DNA from: Chloroflexota bacterium
GTDB taxonomy: Bacteria > Chloroflexota > Anaerolineae > Caldilineales > Caldilineaceae
Length of the DNA stretch: 64,000 nt
Assembly: GCA_016861025.1 (NCBI GenBank)
Contig: BOKO01000010.1
Coordinates: 118,928-182,927, forward strand
Direction: 5' to 3'
The notes beneath the pieces are model-generated. The model was not told where the DNA came from. It worked only from the letters and a program-made list of their open reading frames with translations, and did not search any database. Both the position numbers and the translations under genes were made by a program. Positions within the stretch are counted from its first letter, which is position 1, and every line of letters begins with the position of its first letter. This document shows positions 21,522 through 29,239 of this stretch, one piece after another.

Positions 21522-21898
21522 AGCGAGATGCCTGAGGCTTCAATTGCATCGACGAAGTCGCCACTCAGCGTTTCCGCGCGCAGCAAGTCGATTGACACCG
21601 TCGGGTTGAGGTCTAACAGCCGGGACACAACCTGATAGTAGGCGCGCTCCTCTAACCCCCAAACCGCCAGGTCGATGTCAGAATGCGCAGAAAGTGGTTC
21701 CTGGCGTGATAACGAACCGAACAGCACGACGCGGCTGACGCCATAGTCGTGCTTGAGCAGCGCGGCCGCACGTTGCGCCGTCTCCAACGCCATCTGACGT
21801 CGGGACTCCAGCAATTGCTGTCGCCTGATCTCCCGTTGGCGCGCAGTGGTGCGGTAGCGCGCCATCTCTCGCGGTGTGATTGCGGATGTCGGCGCCAT
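21518..21898 (-). CDS. MntA-like minimal nucleotidyltransferase antitoxin
   Basis: A 126-residue protein. The N-terminal 45 residues are a basic helix, followed by VVLFGSLSRQEPLSAHSDIDLAVWG with the GS-x10-DxD catalytic pattern. A third carboxylate may sit in TVSIDLLRAE. It is the first gene of the HepT/MntA pair, with an ATGA overlap. It is the expected AMPylating antitoxin. Confidence 0.82.
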   Translation of the reverse strand: MAPTSAITPREMARYRTTARQREIRRQQLLESRRQMALETAQRAAALLKHDYGVSRVVLFGSLSRQEPLSAHSDIDLAVWGLEERAYYQVVSRLLDLNPTVSIDLLRAETLSGDFVDAIEASGISL

Positions 21899-21947
21899 CT
21901 ACGATACTCCTACTTCCTTCTTAACTCCTGGATACTCGACTGCCCAC

Positions 21948-22085
21948 TCATTTGTCGGCCCCCTGTCCAATCCAGAGCGTGCGATTGCAAACCGACTCGC
22001 TGGCATCCAGAATCTCCAGGATGAGCAGGCGTCCGTCCTGACTGAAATGGGCGATAAAACCGCCAACCTGTAAAGAAAACCGATG
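21948..22085 (-). pseudogene. DUF2283 protein remnant (C-terminal half)
   Basis: No valid start is visible, but the minus strand reads FIAHFSQDGRLLILEILDAS before a TGA at 21948. This is the characteristic C-terminal core of DUF2283 proteins, small antitoxin-like partners of DUF4258 or RelE-type toxins. Upstream codons do not match the N-terminal half, so this is a fragment. It lies next to the higB remnant. Confidence 0.5.
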
Positions 22086-22157
22086 CGCCTAAAGGAAAAT
22101 TGATGGCGCCTTTTGCATCTAGTTCTTTCTTAATCAGCATGGTTTATTTTATCACGG

Positions 22158-22402
22158 CTACGGCGCGGGCGAACAATACAGCTGAGCGACGTCGAACGCG
22201 GAAAACCATTCTCTCTGCATAATCTGCGCAATCTGCGGATCAATTCTGCTAGAGGTTGCGTCAATTTTGTCATACTCTGGGTATGTTCCAACGAACCGAA
22301 TATCGTGCTTTCGACAAGTCGATGCCAGTCATCGAGCGACTGGCGAGATCGCGGGCATCGTATCTGAAATTCACGCAGCATCTTGCGGGAAATGATGCGC
22401 AT
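22158..22402 (-). pseudogene. higB: higB toxin remnant with central deletion
   Basis: The ATG at 22402 starts MRIISRKMLREF..., the typical HigB N-terminus, and runs to SLDDWHRLVES. From about 22304 a different frame continues IRFVGTYPEYDKIDA, the typical HigB C-terminus. The roughly 40-50 central residues are missing and the frame shifts at the join, so the toxin is dead. The frame then runs into the dispersed CCGCAGATTGCGCAG repeat. No intact higA follows. Confidence 0.75.
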
Positions 22403-22523
22403 CGCAACTCTGTCACCCAAAAGGTGACATCGTAAAATCGAGAAAATACTGTGTGTCCAACGCTGTGATCTCTGCACAATTCACAGATCGAAGAAACTCA
22501 GGATTGATCCGCAGATTGAGCAG
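22224..22523. repeat. Inverted copies of an intergenic repeat flanking the higB remnant
   Basis: CTGCGCAATCTGCGGATCAA at 22224-22243, extending to 22247, has a near-identical inverted partner ending GATCCGCAGATTGAGCAG at 22506-22523 (arm 22500-22523). The same type of sequence forms a perfect hairpin at 29067-29119. Confidence 0.7.
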
Positions 22524-22785
22524 AGGATAGACGCGCCGCCACACCAGCAGGTCGTCCAGCGGCGGCAGGAGCGCAGCGACCGACGTATTGCCCGCCAACC
22601 CACGCCAACGCAGCGCCAAGCAGCGCCAGCCCCAGATAGAGCAGTGTCACGTCACGGTAACGCCAGCCGGCGATGACCAGACGCTGGTAGAGGTGCGAGC
22701 GGTGCGCGGCAACGATGTTCTTGCCACGCCGCCAGCGGCGCAGAAGGGTGAAGGTCGTGTCAAAGACAAAGTGACAGAGCAACAC
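22498..22785 (-). pseudogene. C-terminal fragment of a WecA/WbpL-type GT4 phosphosugar transferase
   Basis: The frame reads DTTFTLLRRWRRGKNIVAAH then RSHLYQRLVIAGWRYRDVTL and a hydrophobic helix LLYLGLALLGAALAWVG. This is the conserved C-terminal part of undecaprenyl-phosphate N-acetylhexosaminyl-phosphate transferases (MraY/WecA superfamily). About 250 N-terminal residues are missing, cut off just before the PIN module at 22894. The 3' end merges into a dispersed repeat. Confidence 0.72.
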
Positions 22786-22893
22786 TCACCGGGCTGCCGA
22801 TCGGCAGGTAGTGCGTAGCCCGCAGATAGCTTGACCATTTTGCGGCGATAGCCTACAATCCCTCTGTCAATTGATGCCAGTTCGAGGTGGACA

Positions 22894-23337
22894 GTGGCAC
22901 TCATTTATCTCGATTATAACTGTTTCCAAAGGGGATTCGACGACCCGCAGCAGGTGAGAATCCAGATGGAGTCCCTGGCTTGCCAGGCAATCTTCTCAAG
23001 TGCAGAACAAGAAGCCGTCACGCTGGTATGGTCATTTATGCACCAGGATGAAACCCTCCTCTGTCCTTTCCCACTTCGCCAGCAAGAGGCTCTTCGGCTT
23101 TCAACGCTCTGCAAAGTGCGAGTCGGACTGGAAGCAGATATCTACGCATTGGCACAGACGTTTCAGCGAAAAGCGAACCTTACTGCCAAAGATGCTATCC
23201 ATCTGGCATGCGCGGAGTTCATTCAAGCATCAGCTTTTATCACATGCGATGACAGCCTGATCAAACGCGCCAAACGACCGAACCTGTCGATCATGTTCGC
23301 GAACCCGGTGGACTATATCAGACACGAGGAGGATTGA
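22894..23337 (+). CDS. PIN domain toxin
   Basis: A 147-residue PIN-fold protein: N-terminal LIYLDYNCFQRGFDD (D7 acidic position), the middle TAKDAIHLACAEF, and the C-terminal FITCDDSLIKRAK. It is probably a metal-dependent RNase toxin. It begins with GTG, preceded by CGAGGTGG. Its stop abuts the ATG of the next gene (TGAATG), so the two form a module, with the toxin first. The module sits exactly between two truncated glycan genes. Confidence 0.82.
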   Translation: MALIYLDYNCFQRGFDDPQQVRIQMESLACQAIFSSAEQEAVTLVWSFMHQDETLLCPFPLRQQEALRLSTLCKVRVGLEADIYALAQTFQRKANLTAKDAIHLACAEFIQASAFITCDDSLIKRAKRPNLSIMFANPVDYIRHEED

Positions 23338-23547
23338 ATGGAAACAATGATAACAATTGACGACGCAGAGGTCAGGTTCAAGGGGATTGTTGCACTCAAT
23401 GAAGCACTTGGCCCTGCTGGCGCACTCCGGTTTCTTACGCTGCTTCACCGTGATCGGACAGATTACGTTGAAATCTCCCGGCGTCTGTACGAAGGGCAAA
23501 GCATCGACGATATCTTCTCACGCGCCCGCAAACAATGGCAGGAATGA
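23338..23547 (+). CDS. Small putative antitoxin partner of the PIN protein
   Basis: A 69-residue protein with VRFKGIVALNEALGPAGALRFL in its first half and an acidic-helical C-terminus (SIDDIFSRARKQWQE). I recognise the layout GIxALxxxLGPxGAxRFL as that of small proteins frequently encoded beside PIN toxins, but I cannot name a family with certainty. It starts directly after the PIN stop codon. Its tail overlaps the end of the truncated aminotransferase frame on the other strand. Confidence 0.6.
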   Translation: METMITIDDAEVRFKGIVALNEALGPAGALRFLTLLHRDRTDYVEISRRLYEGQSIDDIFSRARKQWQE

Positions 23548-24060
23548 CACCTTGTAGTTTTCCCTGTGCCTCTGAGATGTGGTGAACTCTGAACAGAGCG
23601 CCTGTCGATTGCACACTTCCAGAATTGGCGTCAGGTCGGCGCTCTGCCCGTAGAGATGCACAGGGATCACTGCCTTGGGCGGTTTGCCCTGGCGCACTTT
23701 GCGTTCGATCGTCTCAGCCACCAGCGTCGGGTCGATATTCCATGAGCAGCGCTCGCTGTCGATCAGGACGGGGCGTCCGCCCAGATAGACGATGGGGTTG
23801 ACGCTGGCAGAGAAAGTTAACATGGGGACAAGCGCCTCGTCGCCCGGCCCCACGCCAACCAGCAGCCGCGCCAGGTGCAGCGCAGCGGTGCCCGAACTGA
23901 GCGCGGCGGCGTGACGGGCGCCGACGGCGGCGGCAAACTCTTGCTCGAATGCGTCAACGTGCGGACCGAGCGGCGCAATCCAGTTGGTGACAAAGGCGTC
24001 CTGAACGTACTGCTTTTCCAGGCCGGACATGTGGGGAGAAGAAAGGTAGATGCGCTTCAT
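23518..24060 (-). pseudogene. DegT/DnrJ/EryC1 aminotransferase, truncated after about 156 residues
   Basis: The N-terminus MKRIYLSSPHMSGLEKQYV, then ALSSGTAALHLARLLVGVGP and AVIPVHLYGQSADLTPILEV, are those of a PglE-like PLP-dependent sugar aminotransferase. After VCNRQ the sequence stops matching and ends in 24 unrelated residues. The segment that would carry the PLP lysine and the rest of a roughly 390-residue enzyme is absent. It follows the PglD-like genes, so a complete pglE probably once stood here. The PIN module lies at the break. Confidence 0.82.
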
Positions 24061-24102
24061 TACTCAACCTTGAAGACAAGCCGATACTCGTTTTTGGCAA
24101 AC

Positions 24103-24351
24103 TTAGAGTTCGCTGCGTCGGCGGTTGGCGCCGATGCAGCGAATCAACGCATCGTGGGGAACCTCACGCCAGGATGCCAGCGGTCCCAACGCAGGCAAGC
24201 CCACCGGCGCGCTCTGCCACAGCGCTGGATTGTCGTCGAGGCAGCCGACCGGTGCCAGTGGTTGACCCGCTGCGGTGGCGAAAAGCAAGGCGTCGGCCAG
24301 CACCTGACCCTGCCCGCCGGCGCCGAGGATGAGGATGCGCATGTTATGCAT
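24103..24351 (-). pseudogene. Truncated second PglD-like acetyltransferase (N-terminal domain only)
   Basis: 82 residues starting ILILGAGGQGQVLADALLF, a PglD/NeuD-type nucleotide-binding domain, and ending shortly after ALIRCIGANRRRSEL. The whole left-handed beta-helix catalytic domain is missing. It overlaps the start of its intact paralogue by 8 nt. It could be a leftover of a duplication; function as a stand-alone domain is unlikely. Confidence 0.72.
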
Positions 24352-24988
24352 GTGTCCGTCTGATACGCGCAGGGGCGCCGATTGCTACTACTCGATCTGG
24401 CAAATCACGGGTGACCACACCACCCGCTCCCACGGTGCACCAGGCGCCGACGCGCCGCTGCGGCATCACGACGGCGCCGATGCCGATCAAGGTTCCTTCA
24501 CCGATTGTTACATCGCCCCCCAAGTGTGCACCAGGCGCAATGTGGGCATGGTCGCCGATGACATTGTGGTGATCGACCGTAGCGCCGGTGTTGACAATAA
24601 CGTTGACGCCAATGCTTGCGCCTGGATTCACGATCACGCCAGCACAGAGCACCGCGCCAGCGCCGATCACCGCCGAAGACGCCACCACTGCCCTGGGATG
24701 GATGGCGGTCACCAACGATTCACCTTGCGATTGCAATGTCATCAAGAGTGTACGTCGTGTCCGGTTGTCGCCGATAGCGACAACAACAGCGTCATGCTCG
24801 AACGCGACGATGTCGGTAACCTTGCCAAGCACCGGCAAACCAAGCAGTTGGCGCCCAGCCAGAGACGCATCGTCATCGACATACCCAACCGGCCTCAGCG
24901 TTGCGCTGTACGCCGCCATCTGCAACAAAATGTCGGCGACGACCTGTCCATGACCGCCGGCGCCGACAATGATGACACGCGTGCTCAT
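24344..24988 (-). CDS. PglD/NeuD-like sugar O/N-acyltransferase
   Basis: 214 residues. The N-terminal domain (VIIVGAGGHGQVVADILLQ) binds the nucleotide sugar. A left-handed beta-helix of hexapeptide repeats follows, with TVDHHNVIGDHAHIAPGAHL carrying the catalytic His. The C-terminus VVAIGAPARIRR is standard. Expected reaction: acetyl transfer to a UDP-4-amino-sugar, the step after the PglE-type aminotransferase that is truncated here. Confidence 0.87.
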   Translation of the reverse strand: MSTRVIIVGAGGHGQVVADILLQMAAYSATLRPVGYVDDDASLAGRQLLGLPVLGKVTDIVAFEHDAVVVAIGDNRTRRTLLMTLQSQGESLVTAIHPRAVVASSAVIGAGAVLCAGVIVNPGASIGVNVIVNTGATVDHHNVIGDHAHIAPGAHLGGDVTIGEGTLIGIGAVVMPQRRVGAWCTVGAGGVVTRDLPDRVVAIGAPARIRRTHA

Positions 24989-25054
24989 GCTCTGTAATAG
25001 CCTCTGGTGAAGCGTGAATATTCAAAAATGCTCAGCTACCTGCTCACCGATCAG

Positions 25055-25156
25055 GATTATATCCCTGATTGGGGCTCCTGCGAAACTCCTCCATCGTCGC
25101 CCTGTCCAGTCTGGCTGATGTCCTTGCGCACGATGATCTTGCGCACGGTCAGCCCC
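25055..25156 (-). pseudogene. Duplicated 3' end of the sugar transferase gene
   Basis: About 100 bp nearly identical to 25649-25750, the 3' end of the sugar transferase gene. It encodes LGLTVRKIIVRKDISQTGQG, then one extra G shifts the frame before MEEFRRSPNQGYNPDR. Together with the real 3' end it forms a direct repeat around the UPF0175/DUF3368 fusion at 25177-25602. Confidence 0.8.
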
Positions 25157-25176
25157 AACATCACGCAGGCAAACCG

Positions 25177-25602
25177 TCAAAGCTGCGCTTTTCCAACCTC
25201 AGTCCGAAACCAATGCTGCCAGCGCGGGCTGATGCGAATACCCGCAAGCAGCAACTGTTCCAGGGCATCAAGCGCCGATTGACGTGTAAGCAATCCGGCC
25301 CAAACCGCTGCCAGCAGGATGCCAAGCGCACCTTTCACAGGCAGTCCCAGCGCCTGCGCAACACGCCGCGCCAGCCGTTCGTCAATGATCACCCAATCGG
25401 GCCGAATTTCTTGCGCCAACAATACCTGCGCCCCCAGTCCTGACGATATCTTGCCCTGTTCGCAGAGTAAGCCCAGGGTCTGGATCATGACTCTCTGTTG
25501 GAATTGCTGTGCATCTTCTCTGGAAGCTACCAGCAGCGCCTGTGGAAAGCGCACCGTGACGCCCTCGACCTCGCTTGCTGGCGGCTGGATCACTGTGTCC
25601 AT
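25177..25602 (-). CDS. UPF0175-DUF3368 antitoxin/toxin fusion protein
   Basis: 141 residues in one open frame. Residues about 13-55 (VTVRFPQALLVASREDAQQF to CEQGKISSG) match a UPF0175 antitoxin. Residues about 56-141 (LGAQVLLAQEIRPDWVIIDE to ISPRWQHWF) match the C-terminal half of a DUF3368 toxin, as in the intact pair at 6131-6875. The antitoxin C-terminus and the toxin N-terminus with its PIN aspartate are absent. It is either a scar of an internal deletion that happened to stay in frame or a new chimeric regulator. Confidence 0.78.
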   Translation of the reverse strand: MDTVIQPPASEVEGVTVRFPQALLVASREDAQQFQQRVMIQTLGLLCEQGKISSGLGAQVLLAQEIRPDWVIIDERLARRVAQALGLPVKGALGILLAAVWAGLLTRQSALDALEQLLLAGIRISPRWQHWFRTEVGKAQL

Positions 25603-25637
25603 CTTAATGATTGTCTCCCAAGATTCTGGCTACCCAC

Positions 25638-26294
25638 TCATATATCGAGATTATATCCCTGATTAGGGCTCCCACGAAACTCCTCCATCGTCGCCTGCCC
25701 GGCCTGGCTGATGCCTTCACGCGCGATAATTTTGCGCACGGTCAGCCACAGAATCTTGAGGTCAAGCCAGAAGGAAAGGTTGTCCACATACCAGACATCG
25801 TAGGCGAATTTCTGCTCCCATGAAATGGCGTTGCGCCCGTTGACCTGCGCCCAGCCGGTGACGCCGGGACGCACTTCATGCCGTCGCGCCTGCTCTGGTG
25901 TGTAGCGCGCCAGATACTGCATGAGCAGCGGGCGCGGACCGACCAGACTCATGTCACCTCTGACCACGTTCCACAGTTCAGGCAGCTCGTCCAGGCTGGT
26001 GGAGCGCAAGAACCTGCCGAAAGCGGTCAGGCGCTCGGCGTCGGGCAGCAACACACCGGACGCATCGCGGGCGTCGGTCATGGTGCGGAATTTAACCATC
26101 TCGAAGGGTTTGCCGTGCAGACCGGGGCGACGCTGGCGGAAGAGAACCGGCGCGCCCAGGTTGACGCGCACGAGCAACGCCAGTACTGTCAGCAGCGGGC
26201 TGAGCAGGATGAGCGCAGGCAAGGCAATCAGCAGATCGAAGATGCGCTTGCCGGTGCAGCGATAGACGGTCAGAAACCCCTCACTCCACACCAC
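25638..26294 (-). CDS. Priming sugar transferase (PglC/WcaJ C-terminal type)
   Basis: 218 residues of the bacterial sugar transferase family, which moves a sugar-1-phosphate from a UDP-sugar to undecaprenyl phosphate. One membrane-embedded hairpin (FDLLIALPALILLSPLLTVL) comes first. Then come KFRTMTDARD, LDELPELWNVVRGDMSLVGP and RHEVRPGVTGWAQVNGRN, the canonical catalytic blocks. There is no N-terminal multi-TM domain, so it is the short PglC form. It begins with GTG at 26294 or 26291, overlapping the HEPN gene. Pieces of this gene recur at 25055-25156 and 29240-29343. Confidence 0.9.
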   Translation of the reverse strand: MVWSEGFLTVYRCTGKRIFDLLIALPALILLSPLLTVLALLVRVNLGAPVLFRQRRPGLHGKPFEMVKFRTMTDARDASGVLLPDAERLTAFGRFLRSTSLDELPELWNVVRGDMSLVGPRPLLMQYLARYTPEQARRHEVRPGVTGWAQVNGRNAISWEQKFAYDVWYVDNLSFWLDLKILWLTVRKIIAREGISQAGQATMEEFRGSPNQGYNLDI

Positions 26295-26748
26295 TGCCTC
26301 GCTCCTGACGCCATTCTCTGACTATTTCCTGGATATCCCGTGCCATTTGAACGCTTCGTTGCGCTGAGAGCAAGGCATCTGTAGCTGTCTGCTTGGTGAA
26401 CAGGTCCCAGGGAAGCGTGTAGTTGGACTCATCACCGTAATCAGTCAAAAAATGCGTTTCTGCGCCCAAAACCAGTAAGTCCGGCAACATAGCGTGCAGG
26501 AGATCGCTCATGTTTTTGGGCAACTCCTGCTCACGCAAAATCGCAGCGATCTGGCGGGCTGGATCATGCGTCTTCGGCGCAATACCAAACAATGACAACA
26601 CGGCTTTCCCTGCGTTCTCCACTGCTAACTGGGCATTGTCCACACAGGAACGCCAACGCTCTAACGTGAAATCTTGTTCGGCTTCGGCCTGGAAGCCCAC
26701 AGCGAGGGCAATCCGATACTCAACGTCTCTAGACGCGCTCACGATCAC
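26281..26748 (-). CDS. HEPN domain protein
   Basis: 155 residues. The helical HEPN pattern WRSCVDNAQLAVENAGKAVL is followed by THDPARQIAAIL and, near residue 115, LTDYGDESNYTLPWDLFT. This resembles the larger HEPN proteins paired with MNT domains rather than short HepT. It starts with GTG and overlaps the upstream nucleotidyltransferase gene by 20 nt and the downstream sugar transferase by 11-14 nt. Toxin or nucleotide-sensing role is inferred. Confidence 0.75.
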   Translation of the reverse strand: MIVSASRDVEYRIALAVGFQAEAEQDFTLERWRSCVDNAQLAVENAGKAVLSLFGIAPKTHDPARQIAAILREQELPKNMSDLLHAMLPDLLVLGAETHFLTDYGDESNYTLPWDLFTKQTATDALLSAQRSVQMARDIQEIVREWRQERGSGVE

Positions 26749-27208
26749 CCCCCCAAGTCACAGCCCACTCTTTTTTAGGAAGCGACGGCAACATCCACAT
26801 CCAGGTTCCTCCCAGGCGTCGGCGTTGCAGGCCGGCATCTTCCAACGCCTGCATGACCCTGCTTCTCAAGTCGTGGAAGTGCGCCTCGCCATAGAGACAG
26901 ATGCCATCTGTGCAGATATCCACAACAAGCGGCGAAAGTCCAGTCTGCAATTCCTCCGGCGTCTTGGCGATAAGAGAAAGGCGCTCCGGAACGTGCAGCA
27001 ACACCGGGAGCAATGGCGTCAGCACAACACGTTGGCGTGCAAGTGGGTCTTGTGGCAAGCCTTCGATGACGACAAAGATGTCATGGTCACTGTCTGGACG
27101 CGCTTCCCCGCGGCTGCGTGAACCAAACAAGACGATCATCTTAAGCCGGTGGCCGAACCACGCTATCAGCGTTTGAGTCAACGCTTTATAATCCGTTTGC
27201 TCGTTCAT
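26729..27208 (-). CDS. MNT-type nucleotidyltransferase
   Basis: 159 residues with MIVLFGSRSRGEARPDSDHD then IFVVIEG, the Pol-beta nucleotidyltransferase signature GS-x10-DxD (the second position is D-H-D). A third carboxylate may be in LVVDICTDG. It is the first gene of an HEPN/MNT module that now leads the sugar-transferase transcript. Probably the AMPylating antitoxin partner of the HEPN protein. Confidence 0.78.
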   Translation of the reverse strand: MNEQTDYKALTQTLIAWFGHRLKMIVLFGSRSRGEARPDSDHDIFVVIEGLPQDPLARQRVVLTPLLPVLLHVPERLSLIAKTPEELQTGLSPLVVDICTDGICLYGEAHFHDLRSRVMQALEDAGLQRRRLGGTWMWMLPSLPKKEWAVTWGGDRERV

Positions 27209-27260
27209 AGATCTATTCTACATCGTATTCATCCAACGCGCCAGGAAACTGCCGATGGCC

Positions 27261-28940
27261 CAGCAGTTCTCAATTTGAAATTGGCGCAGCAGATGGCGGA
27301 AGTGAGAACATGTACACCACAGCCTTGAGCTAAGATGAAAGATGGGAGGTGGGCCATGTTCAAGCGATTCATGACCAGGTTGCGAGGGTATGCGGAACAG
27401 TTTCCTGACGTGCGCAAGGGTGGCAACCACCAACTGTACACGGTGAGCGATGCCTGCCTGAGTGCTTTTGGCGTGTTTTTCACGCAATCGCCGTCATTTT
27501 TGGCTTATCAGCGCGAAATGCGGGTGCGTCAAGGACGGGATAACGCCCAAAGTCTCTTTGGCGTCAGCGCGATTCCGAGCGACAACGAGATTCGCAATTT
27601 GCTTGACCCTGTGGCGCCGAGCCATGTGGGCGGGTTGTACTGGGAGACGTTTGCCGATCTCCAAGCGCAAGGACTGCTGGACGATCATCATGGGTTTGCA
27701 CAGCAATGGCTCTGTGCGCTGGATGGGGTGCAGTATTTCAGTTCCGATGCCATCCATTGCGACCACTGCACGCGCCGGCTCAAAGGGGACAAGACGCACT
27801 ACACCCATAGTGTGATTGCGCCGGTGCTGGTGGCGCCTGGGCATGACTATGTGATTAGCCTGGAGCCTGAGTTCATCACACCCCAAGATGGCGCCGACAA
27901 GCAAGATAGCGAACAAGCCGCCATGCGCCGCTGGCTCGAACAGCATGCACGCCGCTTCGCCCCCGGCAGCCTCACGGTGCTGACCGATGATTTGCACAGC
28001 CACCAGCCCGCTTGTGCCTGGTTGCGTGAGCATCACTGCCACTTCATCATGGTCTGTCTGCCCGAGTCGCATCCATTTCTCTACGAGCAAGTCGCCGAGT
28101 TGACTAAGCTCAAGCTCATCCGTGAGATTGTCGCCACGCACTGGAACGGCCGGCGTCGGGAGCGCTGGACCTACCGCTTTGTCAACGATGTGCTCCTGCG
28201 CGACAGCGCCGATGCCATCCCCGTGAACTGGTGCGAACTCATCATCGTCCGTGAAGATACGCAAGCGCAGGTGTATCACAACACCTTTATCACCGATCAT
28301 CGCCTCACCGACCAGAGTGTGGCGTCGATCGTGGCGTCGGGTCGGGCGCGCTGGAAGACCGAAAACGAGAACCACAACACGCTCAAAAATCATGGGTATC
28401 ATCTCGAACACAATTTCGGACATGGTCAGCAGCACTTAGCCGCCCTACTGCTCAGCCTCAACCTGCTGGCGTTTCTCTTGCACACTGCGCTGACCCTGAC
28501 TGACGCCGCTTACCAACAGATTCGCCTCGCCTTGGGCGCACGGCGAACCTTCTTTGACGACATCCGCACCTTGACCCGCTACATCTACTTCGAGTCCTGG
28601 GCGGCGCTGCTCGCCTTCATGTTCCATGGCCTCGAACTCGACCGCCCGCCTTGATCAAAGCGCATGCCACGAACCCACATCCTATAGCTCACCTGAACCG
28701 CAGCAACACCCCATCCCCTGTGCTCGCAATCTCTGCGCGCACCAACTCTGCCATCACGCTGCCTTGCCGTGATTGGGAGGCACTGCGGATTGCGTTTTAC
28801 AACACCTTTGCCTCCATTCATGGCACTTTAGCGCACCCACACACTTTCTGCCCTCCCCCAGTTGACCGCACATGCGCACAGCAGTCAGCGCTTCCCACTT
28901 CACCCAGCAGTTCTCAATCCATTCAAATTGAGAACTGCTG
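27261..28940 (+). mobile_element. Complete insertion sequence, 1680 bp, 9-bp target duplication
   Basis: Left end CAGCAGTTCTCAATTTGAA (27261-27279) is repeated as an exact inverse complement at 28922-28940. The flanks carry the direct repeat CCGATGGCC on both sides (27252-27260 and 28941-28949), a 9-bp target-site duplication. One transposase gene lies inside. The right end also contains an extra copy of the outer 14 bases in opposite orientation (28905-28918), making a hairpin-forming end. About 250 bp between transposase stop and right end is non-coding. The element looks recent. Confidence 0.93.
27356..28654 (+). CDS. Transposase of the 1680-bp insertion sequence
   Basis: 432 residues of a DDE-type transposase, related by eye to IS4/ISNCY-like enzymes. 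Likely acidic positions are in WLCALDGVQYFSSD, TVLTDDLHSHQPAC and RWKTENENHNTLKNHG (Glu), in the usual D-D-E order. A conserved Cys/His pair (HCDHCTRR) follows the first Asp. The frame opens at 27335, but GGGAGG nine bases before the ATG at 27356 favours that start. No frameshift is seen, so it may be active. Family assignment is tentative. Confidence 0.85.
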   Translation: MFKRFMTRLRGYAEQFPDVRKGGNHQLYTVSDACLSAFGVFFTQSPSFLAYQREMRVRQGRDNAQSLFGVSAIPSDNEIRNLLDPVAPSHVGGLYWETFADLQAQGLLDDHHGFAQQWLCALDGVQYFSSDAIHCDHCTRRLKGDKTHYTHSVIAPVLVAPGHDYVISLEPEFITPQDGADKQDSEQAAMRRWLEQHARRFAPGSLTVLTDDLHSHQPACAWLREHHCHFIMVCLPESHPFLYEQVAELTKLKLIREIVATHWNGRRRERWTYRFVNDVLLRDSADAIPVNWCELIIVREDTQAQVYHNTFITDHRLTDQSVASIVASGRARWKTENENHNTLKNHGYHLEHNFGHGQQHLAALLLSLNLLAFLLHTALTLTDAAYQQIRLALGARRTFFDDIRTLTRYIYFESWAALLAFMFHGLELDRPP

Positions 28941-29066
28941 CCGATGGCCGATGGCGCCGATGATACCCGTGAGAACGTCCCGGACGGTGCGTCTGGGCGT
29001 GGTGTGTTTATTCCCAGGGAGCCTGCCGGGCGATAATCAAACCAGGAGGGCAGTCACAGCAAGTTC

Positions 29067-29119
29067 TCTGCGCACTCTGCGGATTACGCTGAGTCTGTTT
29101 GATCCGCAGAGTGCGCAGA
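29067..29119. repeat. Perfect 18-bp inverted repeat
   Basis: TCTGCGCACTCTGCGGAT (29067-29084) and its exact inverse complement (29102-29119) with a 17-nt loop. It is the same repeat type as the inverted copies around the higB remnant. Just beside it, GACGCTGCGCAGCGTC (29126-29141) is a perfect 16-bp palindrome. Confidence 0.85.
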
Positions 29120-29239
29120 ACCTAGACGCTGCGCAGCGTCCAGGTTGGTCAGAATGTGACAACGCGTTGCTCGATGCGCGCATGGCGCCCGACCAGGCTA
29201 GCAGTGCACACAGCGGCTGTTCACACCGATATCACAGAC

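Noticed and set aside
27494..28435. 313-residue open frame antisense to the transposase
   Set aside because: The plus-strand frame has the transposase motifs and a ribosome site; the antisense frame has none.
28941..29060. Gene interrupted by the insertion sequence
   Set aside because: Joining the flanks without the element and one duplication copy gives short frames but none with recognisable similarity, so no interrupted gene is claimed.
29126..29141. Perfect palindrome GACGCTGCGCAGCGTC as an operator
   Set aside because: It lies in a zone of gene fragments with no adjacent start to control; noted only as part of the decayed region.
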